DNA of 64,000 bases from positions 558,001 through 622,000 of the forward strand of contig CANLQI010000002.1 of assembly GCA_947493325.1 (NCBI GenBank), given 5' to 3'. Each line of letters starts with the position of its first letter. Position 1 is the stretch's first letter. Positions 18,223-26,629 of the stretch are shown here, in pieces. The position numbers and the translations under genes are program-made. This DNA is from an uncultured Sphingomonadaceae bacterium (GTDB taxonomy: Bacteria > Pseudomonadota > Alphaproteobacteria > Sphingomonadales > Sphingomonadaceae). The notes under the pieces were generated by a model, which saw only the letters and a program-made list of their open reading frames with translations, was not told the DNA's origin and did not search any database.

Positions 18223-19296
18223 TTATGTGGTCCGCCGACCGGGCCTTGGTGCCATTATCATCAACCCGAGCAAGATCCCACCAAGCGGGATAAGCTCGAT
18301 GAAGATACCAATCGCAATCGCGCCCATTGTCGCTTGCGGATAGAGTCCGAGATACATGACGTTGGAGTGAGCACTGACTGTCGGTAGAGGCTCTTGCTTG
18401 AGTGCTGCGATGTCATCCAATCCCTCGGTCAGCGTTTCTGCCATACCCTCGAAATTGTTGACGATAGCAGCCGCTCCGCTTGCTGGCAGGCCAGCGGCAT
18501 ACCAGTCGCGGCGCATGGCGTCGGCAACGGATTGCATCGCTTCGACTTGAAGCGCGTCGTTTGCCGAACGTGCAAGGCGCGCAAAATTATCGCCTTGCTT
18601 GCGCACTTCGACGAGCTTTGCATGGCGCTCCATGTCGCTGTCGATGATGCGGCGCGTATCAAGCAGCAGACTATCCATGCGGGCAAACAGTCTGGAGAGA
18701 CGCGCGCGAGAGCCGAAGATAGCTTGGCGCGCATTCTCGCAAGCGTCACCAATATTGGCGAGTGTTGTGGCTACACGCCCAACATCGCCACCTTCGCGGC
18801 TGAATGCGCCAGTCGCGGCTTCCTGCGAGCTCATGCGGTTCGCCGTCGCGCTGCATTCGCTGAGTGCCGCCAGTCGATTGTTAATCGAGGCAGCGGCGCG
18901 ACGGCGATCCTCTGTTACTTCCTTCATGGCATCGAGCGAGGCTTCCATATGGGCGCGTTCACCCGATGGTGCTGCAAGAGTTGATGCTGCTGCAACCGCG
19001 AGGATGGATGCGAGCGCCAGATAGGCGGCAACAAAAATTGCCGTTGCAGGCGTTCGTTTAGATGGCGGCAGAGTAGGGATGTGCCTGAGTGCGATATAGG
19101 AGCCGTAGGTGAGGCCTGCGGCAATCGCGACCATAGACAGGATTGTCTTCAACCAAGCGCCAGCATCCATCTGTCCTGAAGGAGCTACGAGTTCTGAAAT
19201 CCAGACCCCGGCGAATATACCTGAGATTGCGTGAAGAACCATGTTCATCGCCAAAAGGCCACGAACGGTTGCGGGTAGTTTTGCGGGCTGTGCCAT
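18223..19296 (-). CDS. Four-helix membrane protein with a long helical domain
   Basis: The 357-residue product has three hydrophobic segments in the first 110 residues. A roughly 200-residue Ala/Arg/Glu-rich helical region follows (for example TEDRRRAAASINNRLAALSE), then a last membrane helix near residues 320-345. The topology, with a helical bundle between TM3 and TM4, resembles DUF4407-like or sensor-like proteins, but no signalling motif is visible. Function unknown. It is convergent with the 17798 gene. Confidence 0.7.
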   Translation of the reverse strand: MAQPAKLPATVRGLLAMNMVLHAISGIFAGVWISELVAPSGQMDAGAWLKTILSMVAIAAGLTYGSYIALRHIPTLPPSKRTPATAIFVAAYLALASILAVAAASTLAAPSGERAHMEASLDAMKEVTEDRRRAAASINNRLAALSECSATANRMSSQEAATGAFSREGGDVGRVATTLANIGDACENARQAIFGSRARLSRLFARMDSLLLDTRRIIDSDMERHAKLVEVRKQGDNFARLARSANDALQVEAMQSVADAMRRDWYAAGLPASGAAAIVNNFEGMAETLTEGLDDIAALKQEPLPTVSAHSNVMYLGLYPQATMGAIAIGIFIELIPLGGILLGLMIMAPRPGRRTT

Positions 19297-19440
19297 AATT
19301 GCCCTCCTTTCAAGCGAAGGGTTGGCAGCATTGCCCTCATTGATTGGGAGAAAGCCGCATTGTTGGCGGACCAGTTTTGGATTTTGGAGCAGCAGGTTGG
19401 TTTTGCGCTATTTTCGGCGTTAGCACTGACCGCAAGATGT

Positions 19441-19830
19441 GCGTTTGTATTACAAAACCGACTTGAAGGTCGGTCTCTACAAACGCCTATCTTGGCAAGG
19501 GGAACCCGCTGCGCGTTCCCCGTTGCATCCCCTCCGGCTGTCCGGTGCCTTTTATGACCCATTCCGCAAACCCACGAGGAATAACTGTCGTATTCGGATC
19601 GTGGCTTTCAGCGTCAGGGCCATTCAGGCACCGGAGGCAACGTGTGGCCGTTGCATCGCCAGCCAGGAGAGCCTCCGTGCTCCCCCAAGCGCCCCCAAGG
19701 CCAATGGGCGCATTCGCCGCCCCTCTGGACACCCTCGACCAACCGTCCGCCGTTTGGATACCGCCACGCTGTCGCGCGTGGACACGACCAAAGGGGCTTG
19801 ATGCAACCCCTCATGGACTCCCCGCAGGTG
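19441..19830. repeat. Intergenic region with several strong hairpins
   Basis: The 657-bp gap 19297-19953 has no convincing gene. It holds a nested stem (GCGTTTGTA 19441-19449 with TACAAACGC 19478-19486, enclosing ACCGAC/GTCGGT). It also holds GGGGAAC/GTTCCCC (19499-19521) and CCACGC/GCGTGG (19764-19781). The first two could act in either strand's RNA. Nothing else stands out except the operator-like sites near 19849-19920. Confidence 0.5.
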
Positions 19831-19848
19831 TTCATTTCCCCATTTAGC

Positions 19849-19920
19849 GTAAGATAAGCCTTTCGAAAAGCATTCGCTATAGTAAGGTATGTCTTACTAA
19901 TAAAATTGACAAAGTAAGAT
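19849..19920. promoter_or_regulatory. GTAAGRTA operator-like sites before the HTH-Fic pair
   Basis: GTAAGATA (19849), GTAAGGTA (19882) and GTAAGATA (19914) are spaced 33 and 32 bp apart, about three helical turns. The middle one forms a perfect inverted repeat AGTAAG-N6-CTTACT (19881-19898). A TTGACA box (19906-19911) lies between the last two. These are plausible autoregulatory sites for the HTH protein encoded from 19954. Confidence 0.55.
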
Positions 19921-19953
19921 ATTTCTGTCACTCTTATCCAAGAGGATGGAAAA

Positions 19954-20418
19954 ATGAACACTGACCAAACACGCTTGGCCCGCAAAAATCTCGACCGCCG
20001 ATTGAGCAAACTCGATCGCGAGGCAGTCGCTTGGCCGCCTTTTGGATGGATACGCGCGATCCGCGAAGCCTTGGGTATGACTCCAACCCAGCTTGCAAAA
20101 CGCATGAGCGTTGCACGTCCGCGCATCCATGAACTTGAAAAGGCGGAAAAGACAGGCGCGACGACAATCAAATCTCTGCGCCAAGCAGCAGAGGCGATGG
20201 ATTGCACTTTGGTCTACGCCTTCGTGCCAAATGGATCGCTTGATGACATCGTGCAGAAACGTGCGCAGCGAAAAGCTGATGAACAGCTTACACGCCTTGA
20301 GCATACCATGCGCCTTGAGAACCAAACGCCCGACAAATCTGACCTTGCCGATGAGCGGGCGCGATTGCAGGCCGACATTCTTGGCGAAAGTTCGCGCAAG
20401 CTGTGGGACGACGCATGA
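19954..20418 (+). CDS. Mobile mystery protein A (HTH antitoxin-like)
   Basis: The 154-residue protein has an XRE-type helix-turn-helix at about residues 35-85 (RAIREALGMTPTQLAKRM, then RPRIHELEKAEKTGATTIKS). It matches the mobile mystery protein A family, which is found beside a Fic-domain partner on mobile elements. It probably represses its own promoter and counteracts the partner. AAGAGGATGG precedes ATG 19954. Its stop overlaps the next start (ATGA). Confidence 0.85.
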   Translation: MNTDQTRLARKNLDRRLSKLDREAVAWPPFGWIRAIREALGMTPTQLAKRMSVARPRIHELEKAEKTGATTIKSLRQAAEAMDCTLVYAFVPNGSLDDIVQKRAQRKADEQLTRLEHTMRLENQTPDKSDLADERARLQADILGESSRKLWDDA

Positions 20419-21005
20419 GTGATGATCTGTTCGCCGAGGATGACGACGCCAACACCCCGCTTGAAGCAGAGGAGCGCGAGGCACTCATTCCGTCATACAT
20501 CACGCTAAGGCGTGAGCTAAACGAGGCGGAACAACTCAACATCGCCAGTGCCATGAAATGGCTATCATCGCAGCGCGGGGACATTCTCGACGAGGCATTC
20601 TTACGCCGTTTGCATGAAAAAATGTTCGGCCAAGTCTGGAAATGGGCGGGTGACTATCGCACCACGGCGCGTAACATCGGCGTCGAGGCCTACCGCATCG
20701 GTATGGACGTTGTGCAGGCAATTGATGACGCGCGCTATTGGGTGGAGAACGAAACCTACTCGCCAGACGAAATAGCGATACGCTTCTCGCACCGCTTGGT
20801 AGCGATCCATCCATTTCCCAATGGCAACGGGCGCTTCTCGCGCCTTGTCGGCGATCTGCTTGCGCAAAAGCTCGGCAAAGCACCGTTCACTTGGGGACGC
20901 GCCAGTCTGGTCGATCCCAATGAAACACGGAAGACTTATGTCGCCGCACTCAAAGAAGCCGACAATCACGATTATGACGCGCTGATTGCGTTTGCGCGCT
21001 CCTGA
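20415..21005 (+). CDS. Mobile mystery protein B (Fic-domain protein)
   Basis: Fic proteins transfer AMP or related groups to target hydroxyls. The core motif here is HPFPNGNGRFSR, near residue 132, with Asn at the usual Asp/Glu position, as I recall for this subfamily. KMFGQVWKWAGDYRTT upstream is also typical. ATG 20415 overlaps the HTH gene stop by ATGA and gives 196 residues. The pair behaves like a toxin-antitoxin or element-stability module; that role is inferred. Confidence 0.85.
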   Translation: MSDDLFAEDDDANTPLEAEEREALIPSYITLRRELNEAEQLNIASAMKWLSSQRGDILDEAFLRRLHEKMFGQVWKWAGDYRTTARNIGVEAYRIGMDVVQAIDDARYWVENETYSPDEIAIRFSHRLVAIHPFPNGNGRFSRLVGDLLAQKLGKAPFTWGRASLVDPNETRKTYVAALKEADNHDYDALIAFARS

Positions 21006-21070
21006 TTTTCCCGGAAGACCTTTCCGAGCTCGTTAGCAGTTGCGATCACTCGCAATCACAGGAGCGAAAA

Positions 21071-21433
21071 ATGAAACGTGACCCGCAAGGCAATTGGCGC
21101 AGCATCAGGATCATTCGCCGCAGGGGATTATATCAGGGGCGTGTTGCCGTTCAGATCGAAATGCCAGCAAACGATTGGGCGTGGATTGAGGAGCTGGAAG
21201 ACCGCCTGATGATCTCCGACCATGACTTACTTTATATGGGATTCTTTCAGGGGATGGAGCGCGTGGGTTGGAAGAACCCAGACCATGTGACAACGCCGTC
21301 CGAGCCGCCACCGCGCACCCATGCGCTGCGCAACAACGTGCCGACTGCCGAAGAGATTGAGGCAGTTGCGAAAATCATCCCGTTTCCAAAGCGAAACGAT
21401 CCCAACGAGTTTGATGACGATATACCGTTTTAA
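21071..21433 (+). CDS. Small accessory protein, function unknown
   Basis: The 120-residue soluble protein has a basic N-terminus, a central acidic helix (NDWAWIEELEDRLMISDHDLLYMGF) and a C-terminus ending FDDDIPF, an acidic tail like that of some DNA-end mimics or SSB-like proteins. AGGAGCGAAAA precedes ATG 21071. It is convergent with the short Argonaute gene (9-bp gap). No family recognised. Confidence 0.65.
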   Translation: MKRDPQGNWRSIRIIRRRGLYQGRVAVQIEMPANDWAWIEELEDRLMISDHDLLYMGFFQGMERVGWKNPDHVTTPSEPPPRTHALRNNVPTAEEIEAVAKIIPFPKRNDPNEFDDDIPF

Positions 21434-21442
21434 GGACGCCTG

Positions 21443-22960
21443 CTAGATATAGAATTTGAATGGGAGTGGGGCGCCTTCTAGGTTCGGCGCAGCAGTAAGA
21501 ATTTCGCCGATAGCATCCGCAAATTTGAGTGTCACAGGCAAGCCGTCTGCAAAGTTGCAACCGTTGAAGTTGACCTTAGTGAGCGCGAGAATGTCTTTGG
21601 CCACTTGATCGATCTCCGCTTCGCCCCAATCAATGTTCACAGATATGGGATTTGGCGTTTCGAATCCTGGGTAAGTGTTGAACCGTGGGACGTATCCTTT
21701 GGTCCAAAGATAGGCCATACGCTGATGCACGGCGAGGCATGTGCCGCGCACTGGCGGCTGTTTCGCTAAACGAAAGAGTTTCAAGGCATCGGTTGGTCGA
21801 ATGCGAATGCCCACGACTTTTGAACCTTCGCTGGCTCCATCGAGAAAGCCTTCCCATTCAGCGTTATTGAATCTCGTGCGGCCATGAATGAATATCTCTT
21901 TCGGCGGCTCTCCATGCTTCTCAGTATAAGCCTCGCAAACGAGCGCCATCAGCTCTTTGGCTTTTTCACGCGATAGGTGAAATTGGCGGAGGTGTTTTGA
22001 ATACCAAGGGCCTACAGCACCTCTAAATACGAGGCCTTCACCGGACTGGAGAAAAAGCTGCGCACCGCAACAAGCATTGCCCTTCGCAGCATCCGTAGGG
22101 TCTTTTTTGAAGACAATGCCGACATAGCAAACACCATCTCGAATGTCTTTCAAACGCCAAGGCGGACCAGAAGACTTGTAGTAAGAAGCAGTGCAAAGAT
22201 TCCATGCAATAGTGGCGGGGTCTTGAACCGAATGTTTGTGCTGCTCTTCTTTCGGAGCAAGGAAACCGCGCAGCGTCCTCTCACGTATGATCTGCACAGG
22301 CGTATCGCTAAGCAATCGCGCCTTTAGTTGGTTGTGAAAATTCAGATCATAAAGCTGAAGCTCAGCTTCCTCGTTGTCTGCCGCGAACATTGAAGGTGAG
22401 TTGAGCAGAGCCTGCGCAGCACGTTGCCCGAGCAATGCTTCCCCTTGGGTTCTATCCGAGACTGGCGGAGCCATCTTCGGCCTGCCCCACTGGAAGACTT
22501 CATCGGGAATGACGACATACCAAAAGTCAGGCGTAACGTCGGCATCTTTCTTGAGATAATCGCGGATCGCGTCCGCATAAATGTCGACCGTTTTTTTGAT
22601 CGCCTCATGCCGGTTCGTAATGCGGATCGTCTTTTGAACCTTACTTTCTGACACCTTAATCTGCGCACTTGGCTCGTCCGGCCATCTCATACCGAAAGCC
22701 GCTTCAATTCCAGGGAATGCGGCGTGATGAGCAACATCTTCTTTGAAAGGCGGAATGTATCCGCTCGCACGCACACCAAAATCCGTTAGGAGATCAAGTC
22801 CAGTGCCTGTCCCGATGCAGCCGAAGCGCAAAGTTTGCGAGTGCTGCGCTTGGTTGACCGGCCCGTAAAGATAAAGACCATCTTTCGGATGCTCCTCAAG
22901 CTGCTTGTGAGCAAATTCTAGCAGCGGCTCCTCGATGTGGAATATCTCTGAGCTACTCAT
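21443..22960 (-). CDS. Short prokaryotic Argonaute (SPARTA effector guide subunit)
   Basis: This 505-residue protein consists of MID and PIWI domains only. Short-pAgo features include LCTASYYKSSGPPWRL near residue 275, the first PIWI strand VCYVGIVFKKDP with no catalytic Asp, IFIHGRTRFNNAEW in place of a D/E-bearing motif, and a C-terminus ending LPFKFYI. The PIWI site is therefore inactive, as in all short pAgos, which use guide RNA to recognise invading DNA. ATG 22960 overlaps the TIR-APAZ stop by 8 bp (ATGAGTAG), so the subunits are translationally coupled. An upstream ATG at 23002 is less likely. Confidence 0.92.
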   Translation of the reverse strand: MSSSEIFHIEEPLLEFAHKQLEEHPKDGLYLYGPVNQAQHSQTLRFGCIGTGTGLDLLTDFGVRASGYIPPFKEDVAHHAAFPGIEAAFGMRWPDEPSAQIKVSESKVQKTIRITNRHEAIKKTVDIYADAIRDYLKKDADVTPDFWYVVIPDEVFQWGRPKMAPPVSDRTQGEALLGQRAAQALLNSPSMFAADNEEAELQLYDLNFHNQLKARLLSDTPVQIIRERTLRGFLAPKEEQHKHSVQDPATIAWNLCTASYYKSSGPPWRLKDIRDGVCYVGIVFKKDPTDAAKGNACCGAQLFLQSGEGLVFRGAVGPWYSKHLRQFHLSREKAKELMALVCEAYTEKHGEPPKEIFIHGRTRFNNAEWEGFLDGASEGSKVVGIRIRPTDALKLFRLAKQPPVRGTCLAVHQRMAYLWTKGYVPRFNTYPGFETPNPISVNIDWGEAEIDQVAKDILALTKVNFNGCNFADGLPVTLKFADAIGEILTAAPNLEGAPLPFKFYI

Positions 22961-24419
22961 CTTCGATCTCCTCGTCGACAAGATATGAGAACACCGGATC
23001 ACTTAGCTTGCGTGCCTCCTCCTGCTTCTCGGCGTTCTCTGCGCTCTCGTCGGAGAGATTATGATCCAGAGGATCGCTGACAATGGATTTGGCGAGCTCA
23101 AATTCCACGGGTGAAGCCGACACCACTATTTCTGTATCCGCCGAAGATGCGAGGGTGATGTCATCCGCTCCATCAGCAACCCAACTCACAAACCCTCGAA
23201 ATAGCCCACGCCACTTATCATTGAACCACATGGTCGTTAGCGATCGCCGCACACTGTTGAGACGCGTCTTGTTCGCAATCGGGTTCTCTCCATCCTCTGA
23301 AACAATTACGCGAGGCTGGAGCATCATCACCGGATCATCAGAGATCATCGGGCGGGCAGTGAAGCCTAGATGCCAAAAATATCGTGGGACGGTCGCTCCA
23401 TCAGGAAGCTGCTTCTTGCCTTTGATGCCCGTCGGCACACGCTTCCTATTTTTGCCATTGAAGTCTGTAAATCGGAGCTGACCATCTTCGGGGAGGTTTT
23501 GAGGAAACCACCATGCGATAAAGCCATTGGCCAACTCGTAATGTTGCAATCCGAGGCTGCGCATCTTCATGTCCCAGCTCTGGCGTACCATTGAGCTGAC
23601 CTTGTTCTTGGCATCATGAGGCGCAATCCCAGAAATATCTCCGGTCCTACCTCTTATGAAGTCAACTGTTGGAACATTTCCGCGATCCCGAATTGGATAG
23701 GCCTCGCCTAGTGCTTCACGCATTTCGTCTAGCTGTGCGAATGATGCCAATAAACGCCCGTGGTCAAAACAGGGTAGAGCGCATTCGGATGCAATCACTC
23801 TCGGCTCGACGCCCCAGCGCACCCCAGGGCTTTCATAGAAATAGAGCGTCTCAGGAAGGTTGGTGATGGGCAGCCAGTTTGACTGCAACGTCTCGCTTTC
23901 ATCATTCAGTGCTTTGGTATGGTGGCGATGAACCGAACGCCAAGCTTCCAGAGCAGATGATGAGTGGTCCTTGCGACACGCGACTTCGTCGCGTTCAAAG
24001 AGATTCAAGATGCGATTGAGCCCGTCCGCCCAATTCTTGCTACAATCCACTCCGTTGATACGCAAAAACTCTATCGAAAAATCGCTGAAATTCGTGCCGT
24101 CGATCCGCACGGGCACGACGAAATAGTCGTCTTTGATTTCCTTTTTGACGATGTTGGCGAGCGCCAGTTCGTTGGCAATCCCGCCGCGCAAGTCTCCATT
24201 GTCGTCAAACGCATTTTCAGAAATCACCAGAAGGAATTTGGCCGTCTTATTCCTAATGACTTTCTCAATGTCCTTCCAAAAGTCTTCCCCGCCCAAGAGC
24301 TTTTCCGCATCACACCAGACATCATAGCCCGCTAGTGATAGTCGGGAGGCAAGCCAAACCGTGAAAGCATTATCGCCTGGTGTCGCATGACTGATGAAGA
24401 TTGTTTCTCGTTCTGCCAA
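22953..24419 (-). CDS. TIR-APAZ protein (SPARTA NADase subunit)
   Basis: Residues 5-140 form a TIR domain: IFISHATPGDN, LSLAGYDVWCDAEKLLGGEDFWKDIEKVI with candidate catalytic Glu52, and FLLVISENAFDD. Residues about 180-460 correspond to the APAZ region that pairs with short Argonautes. In described SPARTA systems the complex binds guide and target, oligomerises and depletes NAD(P)+, killing the plasmid- or phage-invaded cell. The length (488) and order, with TIR-APAZ upstream and Ago overlapping, fit that type. The 157-bp gap before it should hold the promoter. Confidence 0.92.
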   Translation of the reverse strand: MAERETIFISHATPGDNAFTVWLASRLSLAGYDVWCDAEKLLGGEDFWKDIEKVIRNKTAKFLLVISENAFDDNGDLRGGIANELALANIVKKEIKDDYFVVPVRIDGTNFSDFSIEFLRINGVDCSKNWADGLNRILNLFERDEVACRKDHSSSALEAWRSVHRHHTKALNDESETLQSNWLPITNLPETLYFYESPGVRWGVEPRVIASECALPCFDHGRLLASFAQLDEMREALGEAYPIRDRGNVPTVDFIRGRTGDISGIAPHDAKNKVSSMVRQSWDMKMRSLGLQHYELANGFIAWWFPQNLPEDGQLRFTDFNGKNRKRVPTGIKGKKQLPDGATVPRYFWHLGFTARPMISDDPVMMLQPRVIVSEDGENPIANKTRLNSVRRSLTTMWFNDKWRGLFRGFVSWVADGADDITLASSADTEIVVSASPVEFELAKSIVSDPLDHNLSDESAENAEKQEEARKLSDPVFSYLVDEEIEDE

Positions 24420-24576
24420 AAATGCCCCTATTCACACCTCGTTTGCGACGGATGTGTCGTGCTAGTTTCGTTGTGAATCCAACATAGAGCAAGGCTAGGA
24501 GAAAACTAGAAGTTTCTCCTTTGTTCCATGACTCTCACTGTTGATAACGCAGAACGATTAGGGACGAGATGGAAGA

Positions 24577-25068
24577 CTAATGCTGCGCAAAGACGCTTGT
24601 TGTGCCGTCGCGCTCAATCGCGAACACCGAATAGGGTTGCGTCTGACCACCTGCCTCCATGCCTGGTGATCCTAGCGGCATACCGGGAACCGTCAGGCCG
24701 ACAATATCGGGACGTTCGTCAAGCAATCGCTTTATATCGTCCGCAGGGATATGACCTTCTATTGCATAACCCGCGACCTCTCCCGTGTGACAGGATCGCA
24801 TACTATCCGGCACGCCTAAGCGGCTGGCAACAGGTGTTGTGCTTTGGACGTCAACAGCTTCAACCTCGAAACCGTTTGCTCGCAAATGATCGATCCATGC
24901 GTTGCAGCAACCACAAGTTGGTGTTTTGTGGACCGTTATGAGCGGCAGTTCAGATACCGCTTCGGCGGTGGCATGTGCTTCTTGGGTTTGCGCGTTTTCT
25001 TCCGTGCAAGCCGATAGGCTGGCAGGAGCTATGAGAAGTAGAAGGGATGCGAAAAGTCGAAAGATCAT
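24577..25068 (-). CDS. DUF411 metal-binding periplasmic lipoprotein
   Basis: The 163-residue product starts with a signal peptide ending in a lipobox-like LSAC (about residue 21). The mature part has the DUF411 hallmark TPTCGCCNAWIDHLRANGFEVE followed by SCHTGEVAGYAIEGHIPA. Such proteins accompany copper-resistance genes and are thought to bind copper. It is the last gene of the csoR-copA-copB operon, overlapping the preceding gene by ATGA. Confidence 0.85.
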   Translation of the reverse strand: MIFRLFASLLLLIAPASLSACTEENAQTQEAHATAEAVSELPLITVHKTPTCGCCNAWIDHLRANGFEVEAVDVQSTTPVASRLGVPDSMRSCHTGEVAGYAIEGHIPADDIKRLLDERPDIVGLTVPGMPLGSPGMEAGGQTQPYSVFAIERDGTTSVFAQH

Positions 25069-25511
25069 AAGAGGCCTCCGGGCGTGTTAGAGAGCCAAAT
25101 CACTGTCAGGGCCAGAGCGATGATCCAGTCGAAAACGGCACAAAGTGAGGGATACCAGTGTGGCAATTGGGTTGAGATATGACGGTGATGGGCGAAATCC
25201 CATAGCCCATGCGCCGTAAACAAAATGGGAATAATCCATTTGAAAAAGAGCAGTCCAACAACCGCGCCTGCGAAGAACAAAAGCGCGACCGCACATTCGA
25301 GGATAATGATGCGTAAGCGGCCGTCATTAAGAGCGAAGCCGGCATAGACGCCTGCAATCAAACTGAGCATGAGAGCTGCGAAACCGACCGATTGATCTGC
25401 TGAGAGCATGAAGTGGATTGGCAAGCTGAGCAAAGCCAGTCCGCCCGCCCAGAGCATCACCTGATGGCGGCTGGCTGACGATAGGGTCTGAGCGTTATCG
25501 GGTGTGCTCAT
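25065..25511 (-). CDS. Small membrane protein of the copper operon
   Basis: The 148-residue product has about four hydrophobic segments (MLWAGGLALLSLPIHFMLSA, VGFAALMLSLIAGVYAGFAL, a third at 73-95 and a C-terminal LALTVIWLSNTPGG) with an AHGLWDFAHHRH stretch between them. The His-rich loop suggests a metal link. It starts 2 bp after the copB stop and overlaps the DUF411 gene. Function unknown. Confidence 0.75.
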   Translation of the reverse strand: MSTPDNAQTLSSASRHQVMLWAGGLALLSLPIHFMLSADQSVGFAALMLSLIAGVYAGFALNDGRLRIIILECAVALLFFAGAVVGLLFFKWIIPILFTAHGLWDFAHHRHISTQLPHWYPSLCAVFDWIIALALTVIWLSNTPGGLL

Positions 25512-25513
25512 AA

Positions 25514-26629
25514 CTAGAACCAGAACTTTATGCCTGCGACGAAGACGGTCCTATCGGGATCTTCGCCTGCGGCTCTTGTAATGTCGCGTGTGTTGCCAAG
25601 GTCGGTCTGATATTCGACACCGATATAGGGCGCGAATTCAGGCACAAATTCGTAGCGCAAACGCAGCCCTGCATCGAGACTTGTGAACCCGTCACCGATT
25701 CCGAGTTCAGGTATGTCTTGGCCTGACATGTTGAGCTCGACGCGTGGCTGCAAAATCAGCTGCTGTGTGATGCGTTGATCGTATTCAGCCTCTGCACGGG
25801 CTGTGAAATCGCCTTCATCAGAAAGGAAGCCTGCGACATCGACTTCGAACAGGTAGGGCGCGAGCCCCAAAACCCCGACCGCCAAATGCGCCGTGTCGGG
25901 ATCATTCGGTCTGTAGTCATATCGAACGCCTGTCTGGAAATCGAACCAAGGACCAATCGCGCGGCTCCAAAGAGCCTGCACTTCGGCGTCATCCAGCGAG
26001 CCCTCGAATTCGCCTTCGCCTTCGGTTTTGATCCAGAGTTTGTTCAAATCGCCTCCGACCCACGCATTGGCTTCCCAAACGTAGGCATCAGCGCCTTCAC
26101 CTGATTGCAATTCCAATCGGTCGATGCTGATAAGCGAATTTATCGCACCGCCTTGTTCGCGGCGAAGTTGTTCACGCGATGCTGCCATTTCAGGGCCTGA
26201 AAATATGCCATCGGCGGCGTGTTCGGGGCCGGAAAATGCTTCAGGAGGCGGGCCTGATTGCGGAAGGGCCATCGCGTCCATGCCGCCCATATCATGCCCT
26301 GCATGCGGGTCGGCGGGATCGCTTTCTTGCATGTCACCCATATTGTGACCGGCGTGAGGGTCGGGTTCGGTTGTGCCTCGCTCTTGCATATCACTCATAT
26401 CATGGTCTGCATGGGGATCAGGAGAGGTCTGGGCATCATCCGACATATCGCCCATGTCGTGGCCTGCGTGGGGATCGGCCTCTTCACTAGGCATGTCATG
26501 GCCTGCGTGAGGGTCTTCATCCTGCTGCTGTGTGGCAGGTGTGTCCATACCGTGCGCGGAATGATCCATCTGTTGTGCCGCGACCGGGAACGGAAGTGCT
26601 AAGGCTGCGATAATAAGCGCTGTTCTCAT
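25514..26629 (-). CDS. copB: Copper resistance outer-membrane protein B
   Basis: The 371-residue product has a signal peptide ending near AAQ. A His/Met/Asp-rich N-terminal region contains five copies of DPHAxHxM (about residues 40-115), which should bind copper in the periplasm. The last 220 residues are the CopB beta-barrel domain (SRAIGPWFDFQTGVRYDY, PYIGVEYQTDLGNT) ending in Phe. It overlaps the copA stop by ATGA. CopA and CopB act together in periplasmic copper sequestration and detoxification. Confidence 0.93.
   Translation of the reverse strand: MRTALIIAALALPFPVAAQQMDHSAHGMDTPATQQQDEDPHAGHDMPSEEADPHAGHDMGDMSDDAQTSPDPHADHDMSDMQERGTTEPDPHAGHNMGDMQESDPADPHAGHDMGGMDAMALPQSGPPPEAFSGPEHAADGIFSGPEMAASREQLRREQGGAINSLISIDRLELQSGEGADAYVWEANAWVGGDLNKLWIKTEGEGEFEGSLDDAEVQALWSRAIGPWFDFQTGVRYDYRPNDPDTAHLAVGVLGLAPYLFEVDVAGFLSDEGDFTARAEAEYDQRITQQLILQPRVELNMSGQDIPELGIGDGFTSLDAGLRLRYEFVPEFAPYIGVEYQTDLGNTRDITRAAGEDPDRTVFVAGIKFWF

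Noticed and set aside
19439-20207. Several frames in the 19.4-20.2 kb gap on both strands
   Set aside because: They overlap hairpins and one another, have Arg/Pro-rich composition and no ribosome sites.
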